A stretch of DNA of 64,000 bases from Rhizobium sp. CG5 (GCF_023701945.1 NZ_JABAEF010000003.1:62001-126000), one strand, 5' to 3'. Positions 49,486 through 58,369 are shown, counted from the stretch's first letter. Notes: a model not told the origin generated them from the letters alone. Made by a program: numbers and translations.

Positions 49486-49871
49486 GGGCGGCCTCCCTTC
49501 GCTTCGCGCCGTTCGAGCAAGGGCAGTTCCAAGGCTACCCGGTCATGCAGCACCTTCGGCACGACCTTTTGACCTTCGCCGGGGTCCATACGGACAAGGC
49601 CGTAGCTCGCCATTTTCTTCAGGGTTCGGGACAGGTTAGACTTGGCCCGTCCGGTGATCTGCGACAGCTCCTCCAGCGAACCGGGCGCTTGCTCGTCGAT
49701 GACACGCAGTAGCTCGCGATTTCCGCTGGAGAGGATTTGCGCGAAAGATTCGGTGGAGGTGAACCACACCTTTGGATCATCCGCCACCGGCTTTTCCTCG
49801 CCGCGCGCGATCCGCATGGTGCGGGCCTTCATTTCATCGTAGTCGGCAATCCCGACTTTCAGGGTGGTCAT
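49482..49871 (-). CDS. TumA-like HTH antitoxin/regulator
   Basis: The 129-residue protein has a winged helix-turn-helix in the C-terminal half (SLEELSQITGRAKSNLSRTLKKMASYGLV) of the HVO_A0114 DNA-binding group. Proteins of this kind pair with TumE-family toxins; the partner gene precedes it. It overlaps both its neighbours by four bases. Confidence 0.75.
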   Translation of the reverse strand: MTTLKVGIADYDEMKARTMRIARGEEKPVADDPKVWFTSTESFAQILSSGNRELLRVIDEQAPGSLEELSQITGRAKSNLSRTLKKMASYGLVRMDPGEGQKVVPKVLHDRVALELPLLERREAKGGRP

Positions 49872-50221
49872 AGCACGCCTCGCTCCTTTAACACCGCGTC
49901 CACCACCTGCCAGAAGTCGGCCAGCAACGTGGCCGCATCCTCGTAGGCGTAAGGCTTCGCGGTCTGGAGGCGGTGACGATGGTCCATCGGCTCGCCGCGT
50001 TTGCCCCGGCCGACAGGATGGGCGTTGTCAAAGCCGACCAACCGTTCGCCCGAAGGCCCGTGAAGCGTGAGCGAGTAATCGAGGCCATGCGGCTTTTCCG
50101 ATGACACCGGAATACGAGTGATGACGAACTTCACCCAATGACCGCCCTCGGGGTCGACAACGAGCACCTGACCGTCGAGGTCGAGAAGCGTGTCGAGGCT
50201 CGGGTCACGATCCTCGCTCAT
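49868..50221 (-). CDS. TumE-like toxin (DUF6516)
   Basis: The 117-residue protein has the DUF6516 pattern: VKFVITRIPVSSEKPHGLDYSL, LVGFDNAHPVGRG, MDHRHR and a C-terminal ALLADFWQVVDAVLKERG-like segment (TLLADFWQVVDAVLKERG). The family includes TumE toxins of toxin-antitoxin pairs; the mechanism is uncertain. It overlaps the antitoxin gene by four bases (ATGA). Confidence 0.75.
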   Translation of the reverse strand: MSEDRDPSLDTLLDLDGQVLVVDPEGGHWVKFVITRIPVSSEKPHGLDYSLTLHGPSGERLVGFDNAHPVGRGKRGEPMDHRHRLQTAKPYAYEDAATLLADFWQVVDAVLKERGVL

Positions 50222-50544
50222 GGCTTACTGTTATCATCAGAAGATAATTGATGCAAGTCCCCGGAATCAGGAGGAACATCAAGGGGGCCGAACAATCGGT
50301 CGAGAACATCGCCGAAATAACGCTCGAAAATATCCACCTCGGCTTCGGTAACAGGAACGCGCTCCGGCCAGTCGTCGATGACCGGCAGCTTCTCGACATC
50401 GAAGGTGTCAGGCGACAGATTGCGGCGTCGCGGAGCCGGCGGCGGTGTCGTATCGTCGCCGTAGTCGTAGAGATCATCAGGAAGCGCTTGCGGGACTGGC
50501 CGCCGTGGTCGTCCCCTTCGGGCGCGGGAGTGTTGCGCGCACAT
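50218..50544 (-). CDS. Element-borne protein, unknown
   Basis: The 108-residue acidic protein starts with a basic stretch (RARRGRPRRPVPQ) and has a helical acidic core (TEAEVDIFERYFGDVLDRLFGP). I do not recognise a family. It is the first gene of the four-gene overlap set with TumE-like, TumA-like and recombinase genes, which suggests a role in element maintenance or as a recombination accessory. Confidence 0.55.
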   Translation of the reverse strand: MCAQHSRARRGRPRRPVPQALPDDLYDYGDDTTPPPAPRRRNLSPDTFDVEKLPVIDDWPERVPVTEAEVDIFERYFGDVLDRLFGPLDVPPDSGDLHQLSSDDNSKP

Positions 50545-50879
50545 GGAATCCTCCGTGGTTCGCTGGTGGAGTCCGGGTGTCGGGAAACCCCGGAATTAGG
50601 CGAAGCATGGAGGGGGATGGGCGGCGCGTAGCGTGCCGCATTCGCCCTCGCGCGTTGGCGGCACCCCAGAAGGCCGTGATCCGAACGTGACGATGTCGTG
50701 GATTGGGAGTAGCTCGATGAAGCTCAGTCCGATGGCCAAGACTGAGGCCATAGCGCTGCAAAAGCCGTTGCGTGGTGAGGATACCGCCTCTCCCATTGCA
50801 AGGGCGACGGTCGTGGCCAAAGTCGCGTTTGCAATGCGTAATCTAAAACGCGCGGACATCTGCTAGCAGATGGCAGCCG
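50545..50879. other. Short spacer with a doubtful small reading frame and a palindrome
   Basis: An 87-residue minus-strand frame (50596-50859) with one hydrophobic stretch is open, but has no ribosome binding site and odd composition. CATCTGCTAGCAGATG (50857-50872) is a perfect palindrome that contains its possible ATG. No other feature is visible. Confidence 0.4.
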
Positions 50880-51716
50880 TCACCCCGTTACAATCCTACG
50901 CAAACATGAACGATGGTAAGCGCAGAGCTGTCCTTCCGACAAGTATCGGGCGGGCGGCTTGCCGACAACCTTACGGAACATCGTGATAAAGCCGCTCGCG
51001 TTTTCATAGCCGAGATCGAGTGCCACATTCTGCACCAGTTCGCCAGAAATCAGACGCCTCAAGGCGTGAATGACGTGAAGTTGTCGGCGCCAGTGGCTGA
51101 AATTCATGCCGGTTTCAGCAAGGAGCAGACGGCTAAGATTCCGTTCGCTCATGCCAATTCGCAACGCCCATTCGCTCAATGTCGTCTTGTCGGAAGGATG
51201 CTCGAGCAGCCTTCTCGCCATCCTTTTGATCCGAGCGTCTTGTGGCAGGGGAAGGCAAAAATCTTCGACTGGCGCTACCGAGAGTTGGTCGAGAAGGGTT
51301 GCGATCAGCCGTCCTTCACTGCCCTCTTCATCATAGGCTTCCGGCAGCTTGGCTGCTTCGATGATGAGTTCCCTGAGAAGGAGAGTAACCGAGAGCGTGT
51401 GGCACTGGGACAGGCCCATGGGGTCTCGACTCGGATCGATAAACAGTGAGTAGCACTCAGCCGCTCCCCAGCCGCGCAGCGAGTGCTCCGCGCCACCCGG
51501 AATCCAGATCGCGCAATTGGGTGGTATGACCCACACCGCATTGTCGACTTCGCAGTTCACGATGCCTCGCATCACATAAACAAGCTGCGAGCGCTTGTGG
51601 CGATGACGGCGATATTCCCAGTATCTCGCCTCGACGGGAACGCCCATTGCCGTGACTTTTCGGATGCCGGCGTCGACATCGAGATCGATGGGAATGTTGT
51701 CGTCTAAAGCAAGCAT
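50880..51716 (-). CDS. AraC-family regulator of siderophore genes
   Basis: The 278-residue protein has an N-terminal cupin sensor (SQLVYVMRGIVNCEVDNAVWVIPPNCAIWIPGG, split by the W and P residues) and a C-terminal AraC double helix-turn-helix (LSEWALRIGMSERNLSRLLLAETGM and ALDLGYENASGFITMFRKVVGKPPARYL). It is divergent from the receptor gene across 467 bases. It probably activates the receptor and transport operon, perhaps when bound by the ferric siderophore, as with PchR-type regulators. Confidence 0.85.
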   Translation of the reverse strand: MLALDDNIPIDLDVDAGIRKVTAMGVPVEARYWEYRRHRHKRSQLVYVMRGIVNCEVDNAVWVIPPNCAIWIPGGAEHSLRGWGAAECYSLFIDPSRDPMGLSQCHTLSVTLLLRELIIEAAKLPEAYDEEGSEGRLIATLLDQLSVAPVEDFCLPLPQDARIKRMARRLLEHPSDKTTLSEWALRIGMSERNLSRLLLAETGMNFSHWRRQLHVIHALRRLISGELVQNVALDLGYENASGFITMFRKVVGKPPARYLSEGQLCAYHRSCLRRIVTG

Positions 51717-52183
51717 GAACGCATAGGACCGATATTTCGAAATTGGCAGCTACACGAAACTTATGATCGAAGTTTCTCCTATCGGCAATGCCACACAATT
51801 CGAAAAGTGTCCCAGCGTGGAGCAAACGGTCTGATAGCTCGCAATGCTGCCTCTGAACAACAGAACGAACTGATGCCGAAGCGGCGGCCTGGAGGCAGTC
51901 AGCAGAGGGCCGACGAATTGGAAGCGTTCTGATCAGGCTAATGAATGGGTCGTGCACGCTGGCGACGCAGACCATCACAGCCTGTCTTACGCCGAAGGGG
52001 AGCTTCGCCGTTTCAGACGCGAATCATTGGTCCGAGCGACGATGTGCGCTGCATGTCCGATTCAAACAACATCTTGGCCAAGCTTCGCTATCGGCCAGCA
52101 CTGATGATCCGATACGCGGTGAGACCGTGTGACTTCTTCTTGGAAGTTCACTCAGCACCGAGTCGGATTTTCAGGGGGCAAGT
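51717..52183. promoter_or_regulatory. Divergent control region of araC and receptor
   Basis: These 467 bases separate the AraC gene and the TonB receptor and should hold both promoters and AraC sites. I see no convincing Fur box, and no complete gene. GGGGG at 52174-52178 serves as the receptor ribosome binding site, and short frames in this stretch have poor codon character. Confidence 0.6.
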
Positions 52184-54436
52184 TTGAATACTCAAATCAT
52201 TCTAAAGAACGCATCGTCTACAAAGTCAACTGCCGTTGCTTCTCAGAGTACGGGCTCTTGCTCCAGAACGAACGCCCCTTCCAAAAGCGGCCGCCGTACC
52301 CGTCATGCATGGCGCTTCGCTCGCCTCCTGGGTCTGGGCACTGCGCTGTCAGGATCGCTGCATGCGTTCGCTGCATTTGCGCAGGAGCCACAGCTCTCCG
52401 ACTCCAACGTGACAGTGCTTGACCCCATCGTAGTAACTGGCAACGGAGATAGTTCTGACTACACGGTGCAATCGTCATCCACGGCCACCAAGCTCAATCT
52501 CGAGCTGAAGGAAACGCCTCAGTCCGTCACGGTCATCACCCAGGAACGCATAAAGGATCAGAATCTCCAGACGATCGGAGACGTCCTGAACAACAGCACT
52601 GGGATTTCGCAGAGCACCTACGACAGCGAGCGCACCACGTACTGGTCGCGCGGTTTCCGCGTCGGCAATTTCATGTTCGATGGGATTCCGACGACGATCG
52701 ACGCCACCGGAACCTACATCGATACAAACCTTGATTCCTCGATATATGAACGGGTGGAAGTCATTCGCGGGGCCAACGGGCTGCTGACCGGCGCTGGCGA
52801 TCCGTCGGCAGCAGTGAATTTTGTTCGAAAGCACGCGACTAGCGATGTCTTCACCGCAACGATCACCGGCGGCGGCGGAACGTGGAACAATTGGCGAGGC
52901 ACGGCCGATATCAGTACGCCGCTGACGAAGGACGGCTCTGTCAGGGGGCGGATCGTGACCACCCTACAGGACACGGAGTCGCAGCTAGACAGGTATAGCA
53001 ACGAGAAAAAGCTGTTTTACGGTGTAATCGATGCGGACCTTGGTCCAAACACACTGTTGAGCTTTGGCTACGATTATCAGGAAGCGCGTCCCAACGGCGT
53101 AACCTGGGGTGGCTTCCCTCTCTGGAATTCCGCCGGCCAGCGGCTCGATTGGTCACGCTCCTTCAATCCTGCTCCGGCCTGGTCCTATTGGGACACGACG
53201 AACCATCGCGCATTCGCCAGCCTTGAGCACAAGTTCGATAGCGGTTGGACAGCACGAGTGGTCGGCGCTCACGCCGAAACAGAATCGAATGCGAAGCTCG
53301 GCGGCATTCAAGGCTGGCCAAACCCGGCCACCGGGGCAGGCACTTTTGGCCTTGCCAACTGGTACATCATGAATCGCAAGGTCGATTCCGTTGACGCCTA
53401 CGTTAGCGGACCATTCGAGCTATTTGGCCGCCAGCACGAGCTTGTCTTCGGCGCGAGCGCAAGTCGCCAGCAAGAGCACACGAAGGGCACGAATTTCGCA
53501 ATGTTCGCGATCGATAATGCCTTCACCTTCAACGGTTCCGTGCCAGAGCCGAACTGGGGGCCTTTAAATGACCAGGGTACGAATACGGTCTATCAGAAGG
53601 GCCTCTACGCCACCGCCAAGCTGAACATAACGGATCAGTTCAAGGTACTACTCGGCGGCCGTTTCGCAGATTGGCGGACGACGGGCGCGAACAGCGCGGA
53701 AGAGCACAAGTTCATCCCCTATCTCGGCGCCGTCTATGACCTGACAGACACTTACTCCATCTACGCCAGCTACACCGGCGTGTTTAATCCACAGACCTAC
53801 AAGGACAGTAGCGGCGCTTACCTCGCGCCACTGGAAGGGGTAAACTACGAGGCGGGCATCAAAGCTTCCTACCTTGACGGTCGGCTGAACGCCTCTCTGG
53901 CGGTGTTCCGGACAGAGCAGGATAATGTTGCTGTGGTGGACGGCTCAAACATGGTGCCCGGAACCACTCAGCAGGCCTATCTCGCCGCTTCGGGGACGGT
54001 GAGCACTGGTTTCGAAGTCGAGGTGAACGGCGCCGTCACCGACCGCTGGAACGTCGGCGCAGGATTCGCGCACTATTCTCTGGAAGGCCCAGATGGGACG
54101 TCGATCAACACTGATGTTCCACGCTCCACGCTAAAGCTGTTCACCGCCTACACCCCGCCAATCCTCGACGACAAATTGGTAGTCGGTGGCGGCGTGAGAT
54201 GGCAGAGCAAGACCTATCAGGACGCCACGGGGCCGTTGGGCGTGGAGCGTGTTGGCCAGGATGCTTATGCGCTGGTCGACTTGTTCGCTCGCTACAACAT
54301 CACGTCCAATCTGCAAGCCCAGGTGAATGTCAGCAATCTCTTCGACGAGAAATACTACAGCCAGATCGGCTTCTACAATCAGGGCTCTTATGGGGCGGGC
54401 AGATCCGTATTTGCGTCTCTGAGTTACAAATACTGA
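52184..54436 (+). CDS. TonB-dependent siderophore receptor
   Basis: The 750-residue outer-membrane protein has a long N-terminus with a basic stretch then a hydrophobic signal region (cleavage near residue 67, AFAAFA/QEPQ). A TonB box DPIVVTG follows (residues 80-86), then a plug (ETPQSVTVITQERIKDQN to RVEVIRGANGLLTGAGDPSAAVNFVRK) and a beta-barrel ending ...SLSYKY. The plug pattern is that of ferric hydroxamate and catecholate receptors (FhuE/FpvA-like). The start is TTG at 52184, and no Met occurs before the signal helix. It precedes the importer genes by three bases. Confidence 0.92.
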   Translation: MNTQIILKNASSTKSTAVASQSTGSCSRTNAPSKSGRRTRHAWRFARLLGLGTALSGSLHAFAAFAQEPQLSDSNVTVLDPIVVTGNGDSSDYTVQSSSTATKLNLELKETPQSVTVITQERIKDQNLQTIGDVLNNSTGISQSTYDSERTTYWSRGFRVGNFMFDGIPTTIDATGTYIDTNLDSSIYERVEVIRGANGLLTGAGDPSAAVNFVRKHATSDVFTATITGGGGTWNNWRGTADISTPLTKDGSVRGRIVTTLQDTESQLDRYSNEKKLFYGVIDADLGPNTLLSFGYDYQEARPNGVTWGGFPLWNSAGQRLDWSRSFNPAPAWSYWDTTNHRAFASLEHKFDSGWTARVVGAHAETESNAKLGGIQGWPNPATGAGTFGLANWYIMNRKVDSVDAYVSGPFELFGRQHELVFGASASRQQEHTKGTNFAMFAIDNAFTFNGSVPEPNWGPLNDQGTNTVYQKGLYATAKLNITDQFKVLLGGRFADWRTTGANSAEEHKFIPYLGAVYDLTDTYSIYASYTGVFNPQTYKDSSGAYLAPLEGVNYEAGIKASYLDGRLNASLAVFRTEQDNVAVVDGSNMVPGTTQQAYLAASGTVSTGFEVEVNGAVTDRWNVGAGFAHYSLEGPDGTSINTDVPRSTLKLFTAYTPPILDDKLVVGGGVRWQSKTYQDATGPLGVERVGQDAYALVDLFARYNITSNLQAQVNVSNLFDEKYYSQIGFYNQGSYGAGRSVFASLSYKY

Positions 54437-54439
54437 TCG

Positions 54440-55393
54440 ATGGGAACGAGGTTCGGTGCACACCTTCTAACCCTGTTCGTCTTGCTGAGCGTGGCGTCGC
54501 TGTTCATCGGTGCCAAGCAATTGTCCTGGGAACAAATTGCGGGGCGATCAGACGATGCCTTGCTGATGCTCACGGCAAGCCGTCTTCCGCGCTTTGCTGC
54601 CCTCGTGACGACAGGGGTCGGCCTGTCGATCTGCGGCGTGATTTTGCAGCATATCGTTCAGAACAAATTCGTCGAACCCGCGACATCCGGCGGGTTGGAT
54701 GCGGCCAGGCTCGGAATCCTGACTGCGCTGATATTTGCGCCCGGCGCGGGGCCGACAGGCAAGATGCTTTTTGCCCTGGCGTTTTGCTGTGCGGCAAACC
54801 TCATCTTTGTCGCGATCATTCGGCGGATCGGCATGAACAATACCGTTCTCGTCCCTGTCGTTGGCCTGATGTACGGCAGCGTGCTGAGCGGCATCGCGGA
54901 ACTCTATGCCTACAGCAAGAACCTCGTTCAAAGCATGCAGGGGTGGCTGATCGGAGATTTCTCTAAGGTCATCGAGGGAAACTACGAGATTCTCTATCTC
55001 ATCGTCCCGGTCGTTGCCGTCGCATATCTGCTTGCGCATCGGTTCACGGTTCTGGGGATGGGGGATAGCATCGCCACCAGTCTCGGCCTCGGCTATGCCG
55101 CGACGGCAGCCATCGGCCTGATACTGGTCGCCGTCACCGTCTCCGCATCTGTTATTGCTGTGGGCGCCATACCCTTCGTGGGTCTGGTCATCCCCAATCT
55201 GGTAGCGCTGCGCTGTGGCGAGAACCTGCGGAACACGCTGCCGCTGATAGCGCTGTCCGGGGCCTGTCTGCTGCTCGCCTGCGATATTGTGGGGCGCCTC
55301 CTGATCTACCCGTTTGAGATCCCGATCGGAGTAACAGCCGGTGGCTTTGGCGGCATGCTGTTCCTCGCGCTGATCATCTGGAAGAACCGATGA
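54440..55393 (+). CDS. Iron-siderophore ABC permease (FecCD family), first subunit
   Basis: The 317-residue permease has about nine hydrophobic helices and the FecCD signatures LSICGVILQHIVQNKFVEPATSGG and the ATPase-contact loop GAIPFVGLVIPNLV. It resembles the first permease of the YclN/CeuB/FatD group. It is coupled to the second permease by a four-base overlap. Confidence 0.92.
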   Translation: MGTRFGAHLLTLFVLLSVASLFIGAKQLSWEQIAGRSDDALLMLTASRLPRFAALVTTGVGLSICGVILQHIVQNKFVEPATSGGLDAARLGILTALIFAPGAGPTGKMLFALAFCCAANLIFVAIIRRIGMNNTVLVPVVGLMYGSVLSGIAELYAYSKNLVQSMQGWLIGDFSKVIEGNYEILYLIVPVVAVAYLLAHRFTVLGMGDSIATSLGLGYAATAAIGLILVAVTVSASVIAVGAIPFVGLVIPNLVALRCGENLRNTLPLIALSGACLLLACDIVGRLLIYPFEIPIGVTAGGFGGMLFLALIIWKNR

Positions 55394-56343
55394 TTATGCG
55401 CGCCAGATCTCGGCTTTGGCTGCCGCTCCTTCTCATCGTTTTGGTGGCTGCCTTCCTGCTCTTCAGGTCGGAACTCGATTTCGAATACATCATTCCCAAA
55501 CGGCTCGACCGTTTGGCGGCGATGATGATCGGCGGCGTCTGCGTGGCCTTCTCCGCGGTGGTATTCCAGATCATCGCGGGCAACCGTATTCTGACGCCAG
55601 CGATCATGGGCTACGAGGCAGTTTACCTGCTGTTTCAATCGCTGTTGACGTTGCTGTTGGGCGGGCATCGCTTTGTCGCGCTCAACAGCACGGGATACTT
55701 CTTCCTCTCCGTGCTGTTGATGCTGGCCTATTCCTGGGTGCTCCATCAGTGGCTGTTCCGGGATGGCAAGCGCAACGTCTACTTCCTGCTGCTGACGGGT
55801 TTGATTCTGACGATGCTGTTCGGGACCTTCGCGCAGTTCATCGCGATCAAATTGAGTCCCAGCGATTTTGCCGTTCTCCAGGGCGCGAGCATCGTTTCGT
55901 TCAACAGGGCGCAATCCGTACAGATCGCCTATTCCGTCGTCCTGGTCGTGGCCAGTGTGGCGGTCGTACTCAGGACGCTCTCCTATCTCGACGTGCTATC
56001 GCTCGGCCGCGATCAGGCGATTTCTCTCGGGATCAATCACCGACAATACGTGCGCCTCTATCTCGCGCTGATCGCCGCCCTGGTGGCCGTTTCAACCAGC
56101 CTGATCGGGCCAACGGCCTTCATGGGTGTCTTCGTGGCTAACATTACCTACTCCATCACGCGTGCGACCCGCCCACACATAACCTTGTCGGCCGCCTGCG
56201 CTACGGCGATCTGCGTGTTCATCGTCGCGCAATTCCTCGTCGAGCATGTCTTCAACTACAAGACGACCGTGAGCATCCTCGTCAATCTGGTCTGCGGCAT
56301 CTACTTCCTGATGCTCATGATCCGGACGCGAGGTGCTGCATGA
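55390..56343 (+). CDS. Iron-siderophore ABC permease (FecCD family), second subunit
   Basis: The 317-residue permease has about nine helices and a MIGGVCVAFSAVVFQIIAGNRILTPAIMGYE segment (split into MIGGVCVAFSAVVFQIIAGN and RILTPAIMGYE) with a late SLIGPTAFMGVFVANI ATPase-contact loop. It resembles the YclO/CeuC/FatC subunit and should form a heterodimer with the gene upstream. It overlaps the ATPase gene by four bases. Confidence 0.92.
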   Translation: MIMRARSRLWLPLLLIVLVAAFLLFRSELDFEYIIPKRLDRLAAMMIGGVCVAFSAVVFQIIAGNRILTPAIMGYEAVYLLFQSLLTLLLGGHRFVALNSTGYFFLSVLLMLAYSWVLHQWLFRDGKRNVYFLLLTGLILTMLFGTFAQFIAIKLSPSDFAVLQGASIVSFNRAQSVQIAYSVVLVVASVAVVLRTLSYLDVLSLGRDQAISLGINHRQYVRLYLALIAALVAVSTSLIGPTAFMGVFVANITYSITRATRPHITLSAACATAICVFIVAQFLVEHVFNYKTTVSILVNLVCGIYFLMLMIRTRGAA

Positions 56344-57116
56344 TCAGCGTCCGCAATCTCGACAAAGCCTATAGCTCGAGCCTGGTGCTCTCCGACATAA
56401 GCGCGACCTTTCCGTCACGGCGTCTGACATCACTTATCGGACCGAACGGCGCGGGCAAGAGCACGTTGCTGATGCTCATCGCCAGACTGCACCTGCCAAC
56501 GCGCGGCGAGATCCTGATTGAAGACAAGCCGATTACAGACTTTCGCCTGAGCGATTACGCGCAGAAGATCGCGACGCTGCGACAGTCGCCGATCTTCAAT
56601 CTTCGACTGACTGTTGAGGAACTCGTCGCTTTCGGGCGCTTCCCCTACAGCAAGGGTGCGCTTAACGACAAGGATCGCGCTCAGATCGAGCAGGCGCTGG
56701 AATTCCTCTCGCTCGACCGGCTGCGCAAGTCCTACATCGATGAACTCAGCGGCGGCCAGCGACAGTTGGCGTTCCTCGCCATGACCATCGCGCAGGAAAC
56801 CGACTACCTGCTTCTCGACGAGCCTCTCAACAATCTCGATATGAAGCACGCCGTCCAGATCATGAGGGCCTTGCGTCGTTTGTGCGATGAACAGGGGCGA
56901 ACCGCGATCATGGTGGTCCACGACATCAATTTTGCCGCCAACTACTCCGACCACATCGTAGCCATGAAGCACGGTTCGGTGCGGTTCTCTGGGCCGCCGT
57001 CAGAGGTTATCACCGAGAAAAATCTACGTGATCTCTACGATCTCGAATTCGAGATCCTGAAAGGCGAGCAGTCCATGCTTTGCAATTATTTCAAGCCATC
57101 AGGAGCGATATCATGA
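56340..57116 (+). CDS. Iron-siderophore ABC transporter ATPase
   Basis: The 258-residue ATPase has Walker A GPNGAGKST (about residues 33-41), the Q-loop LRQSPIFN, the ABC signature LSGGQRQLAF, Walker B YLLLDEPLNNLD and the switch histidine VVHDINFA. It belongs to the YclP/CeuD group and powers uptake from the periplasm. It overlaps the binding-protein gene by four bases. Confidence 0.95.
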   Translation: MISVRNLDKAYSSSLVLSDISATFPSRRLTSLIGPNGAGKSTLLMLIARLHLPTRGEILIEDKPITDFRLSDYAQKIATLRQSPIFNLRLTVEELVAFGRFPYSKGALNDKDRAQIEQALEFLSLDRLRKSYIDELSGGQRQLAFLAMTIAQETDYLLLDEPLNNLDMKHAVQIMRALRRLCDEQGRTAIMVVHDINFAANYSDHIVAMKHGSVRFSGPPSEVITEKNLRDLYDLEFEILKGEQSMLCNYFKPSGAIS

Positions 57117-58081
57117 GATGGAAGAACAAAATCGGTTTGTGCATGACCGCAGCAGTCTTGACGCTGGCGGCGACATTGTACGGTGTGACGGCTGGCGAAC
57201 AGGACTCACCGGCAACGGCAATAGCGGAGCCGGTCATCGTACAGCATGAGCTGGGAACCGCCACGCTGGCAAGCCGCCCGAAGCGCGTGGTGTCGTTCGA
57301 TATGAGCGTGGTCGACTCGCTCGACCAAATGGGGATTTCGGTCATCGGAATGCCGAAGGACTATGTTCCCCGGTTCCTGTCGCAATATGCGGACAACCCG
57401 GATATCGCGGATCTTGGCTCGACCATTCAGCCCAATCTGGAGCGTGTTCATCGAGCCAAACCCGATCTGATACTGATTTCGCCGCTGACCGCGCGAAGCT
57501 ATCAGGAACTGTCGCAGATCGCTCCGACGATCTATTTCGACTTCGATTTCATGAACAAGAGTGGTAACTATATCGAGGTCGTGAAAAAGCAGCTTGGGAC
57601 ATTGGGACGTGTCTTCGGCGTTGAAGCGCGGGCAGAGCAACTGTCAGCGGAAATCGACAGGAAGGTCGAAGAGGCCCGGCAGGTCACAAACGGTCGTCCT
57701 GAGAAGGCTCTCGTTATCATGCACAGCAACGGCTCGTTCACGACTTTCGGTGTGAAGTCGCGCTATGGCTTCATCTTCGACACGTTGGGGGTTAAGCCGG
57801 CAAGCCTGCATGTCGATCCAGGCCCCTATGGGCAGCCGATCTCCAACGAATTTATCCATGATGCGGACCCCGACATTATCTACGTGGTAGACCGCATGGC
57901 TGCGATCGAGCATCGGTCCGCTGATCCTGCTGTCCTGGAGAACCCTTTGCTGCGTGAAACCAAAGCATGGAAAAACGGACGCGTGCTCTTCGTTGATCCG
58001 GACTCTTGGTTTCTCACCAGCGCCGGGGCTCAATCGCTGCAGAATTTGATCGGCGACGTGATCAAAAGCTACGAGAAGTGA
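57113..58081 (+). CDS. Siderophore periplasmic binding protein
   Basis: The 322-residue protein has a hydrophobic signal sequence (about residues 1-25, NKIGLCMTAAVLTLAATLYG) and two lobes joined by a helix, with LDQMGISVIGMP and GFIFDTLGVKPA segments, as in CeuE/YclQ/FatB. It hands ferric siderophore to the permeases. The lipobox is not clear, so it may be soluble. AGGAG precedes the ATG at 57113; the longer frame begins in the ATPase gene. The gene order permease, permease, ATPase, binding protein equals yclNOPQ and ceuBCDE. Confidence 0.92.
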   Translation: MRWKNKIGLCMTAAVLTLAATLYGVTAGEQDSPATAIAEPVIVQHELGTATLASRPKRVVSFDMSVVDSLDQMGISVIGMPKDYVPRFLSQYADNPDIADLGSTIQPNLERVHRAKPDLILISPLTARSYQELSQIAPTIYFDFDFMNKSGNYIEVVKKQLGTLGRVFGVEARAEQLSAEIDRKVEEARQVTNGRPEKALVIMHSNGSFTTFGVKSRYGFIFDTLGVKPASLHVDPGPYGQPISNEFIHDADPDIIYVVDRMAAIEHRSADPAVLENPLLRETKAWKNGRVLFVDPDSWFLTSAGAQSLQNLIGDVIKSYEK

Positions 58082-58085
58082 GCTG

Positions 58086-58149
58086 CGGAGCCGAGGCGTT
58101 TCATGTAGTTAGGGCCAATCGTCGAGCGGCCTAACCCCTTTCGGCTCCG
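58086..58149. terminator. Nested inverted repeat between convergent genes
   Basis: Outer arms CGGAGCCGA and TCGGCTCCG (58086-58094 and 58141-58149) enclose an inner hairpin GTTAGGGCC/GGCCTAAC (58108-58116 and 58128-58135). It covers the gap between the siderophore binding-protein gene and the DUF2274 gene that converge here. It is a likely bidirectional terminator, though no T run is present. Confidence 0.45.
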
Positions 58150-58367
58150 TTAGTTGTGCGACGAGCTTTCGCAAAAGCGCGATCCGTGGCGATAAACCGC
58201 TCCAGCATGGGCACGATGAGTTTGACGGGATCGGCGGCGGGCTGACTGCTCTCGCGAGCCAGCACCTCTGCATAGGCGACCAGATTGCGGTGGAGCGGCC
58301 CCGGCAGTTCCACCGTTACTTTGACGGGCTTGTCCTCGACGATAGGACCGAGTTTCAGCTTTGCCAT
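58131..58367 (-). CDS. DUF2274 protein of trb clusters
   Basis: The 78-residue protein starts MAKLKLGPIVEDKPVKVTVELP and has a LHRNLVAYAEVLARE segment, typical of DUF2274, which is found right after trbI in conjugation clusters and is of unknown function. It starts two bases after the trbI stop codon. The basic, ribbon-like pattern suggests DNA binding. Confidence 0.85.
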   Translation of the reverse strand: MAKLKLGPIVEDKPVKVTVELPGPLHRNLVAYAEVLARESSQPAADPVKLIVPMLERFIATDRAFAKARRTTNGAERG

Positions 58368-58369
58368 GG

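Noticed and set aside
50596-50859. An 87-codon minus-strand frame with a hydrophobic stretch
   Set aside because: It has no ribosome binding site, its start lies in a palindrome, and its composition is unlike neighbouring genes, so I do not list it as a gene.
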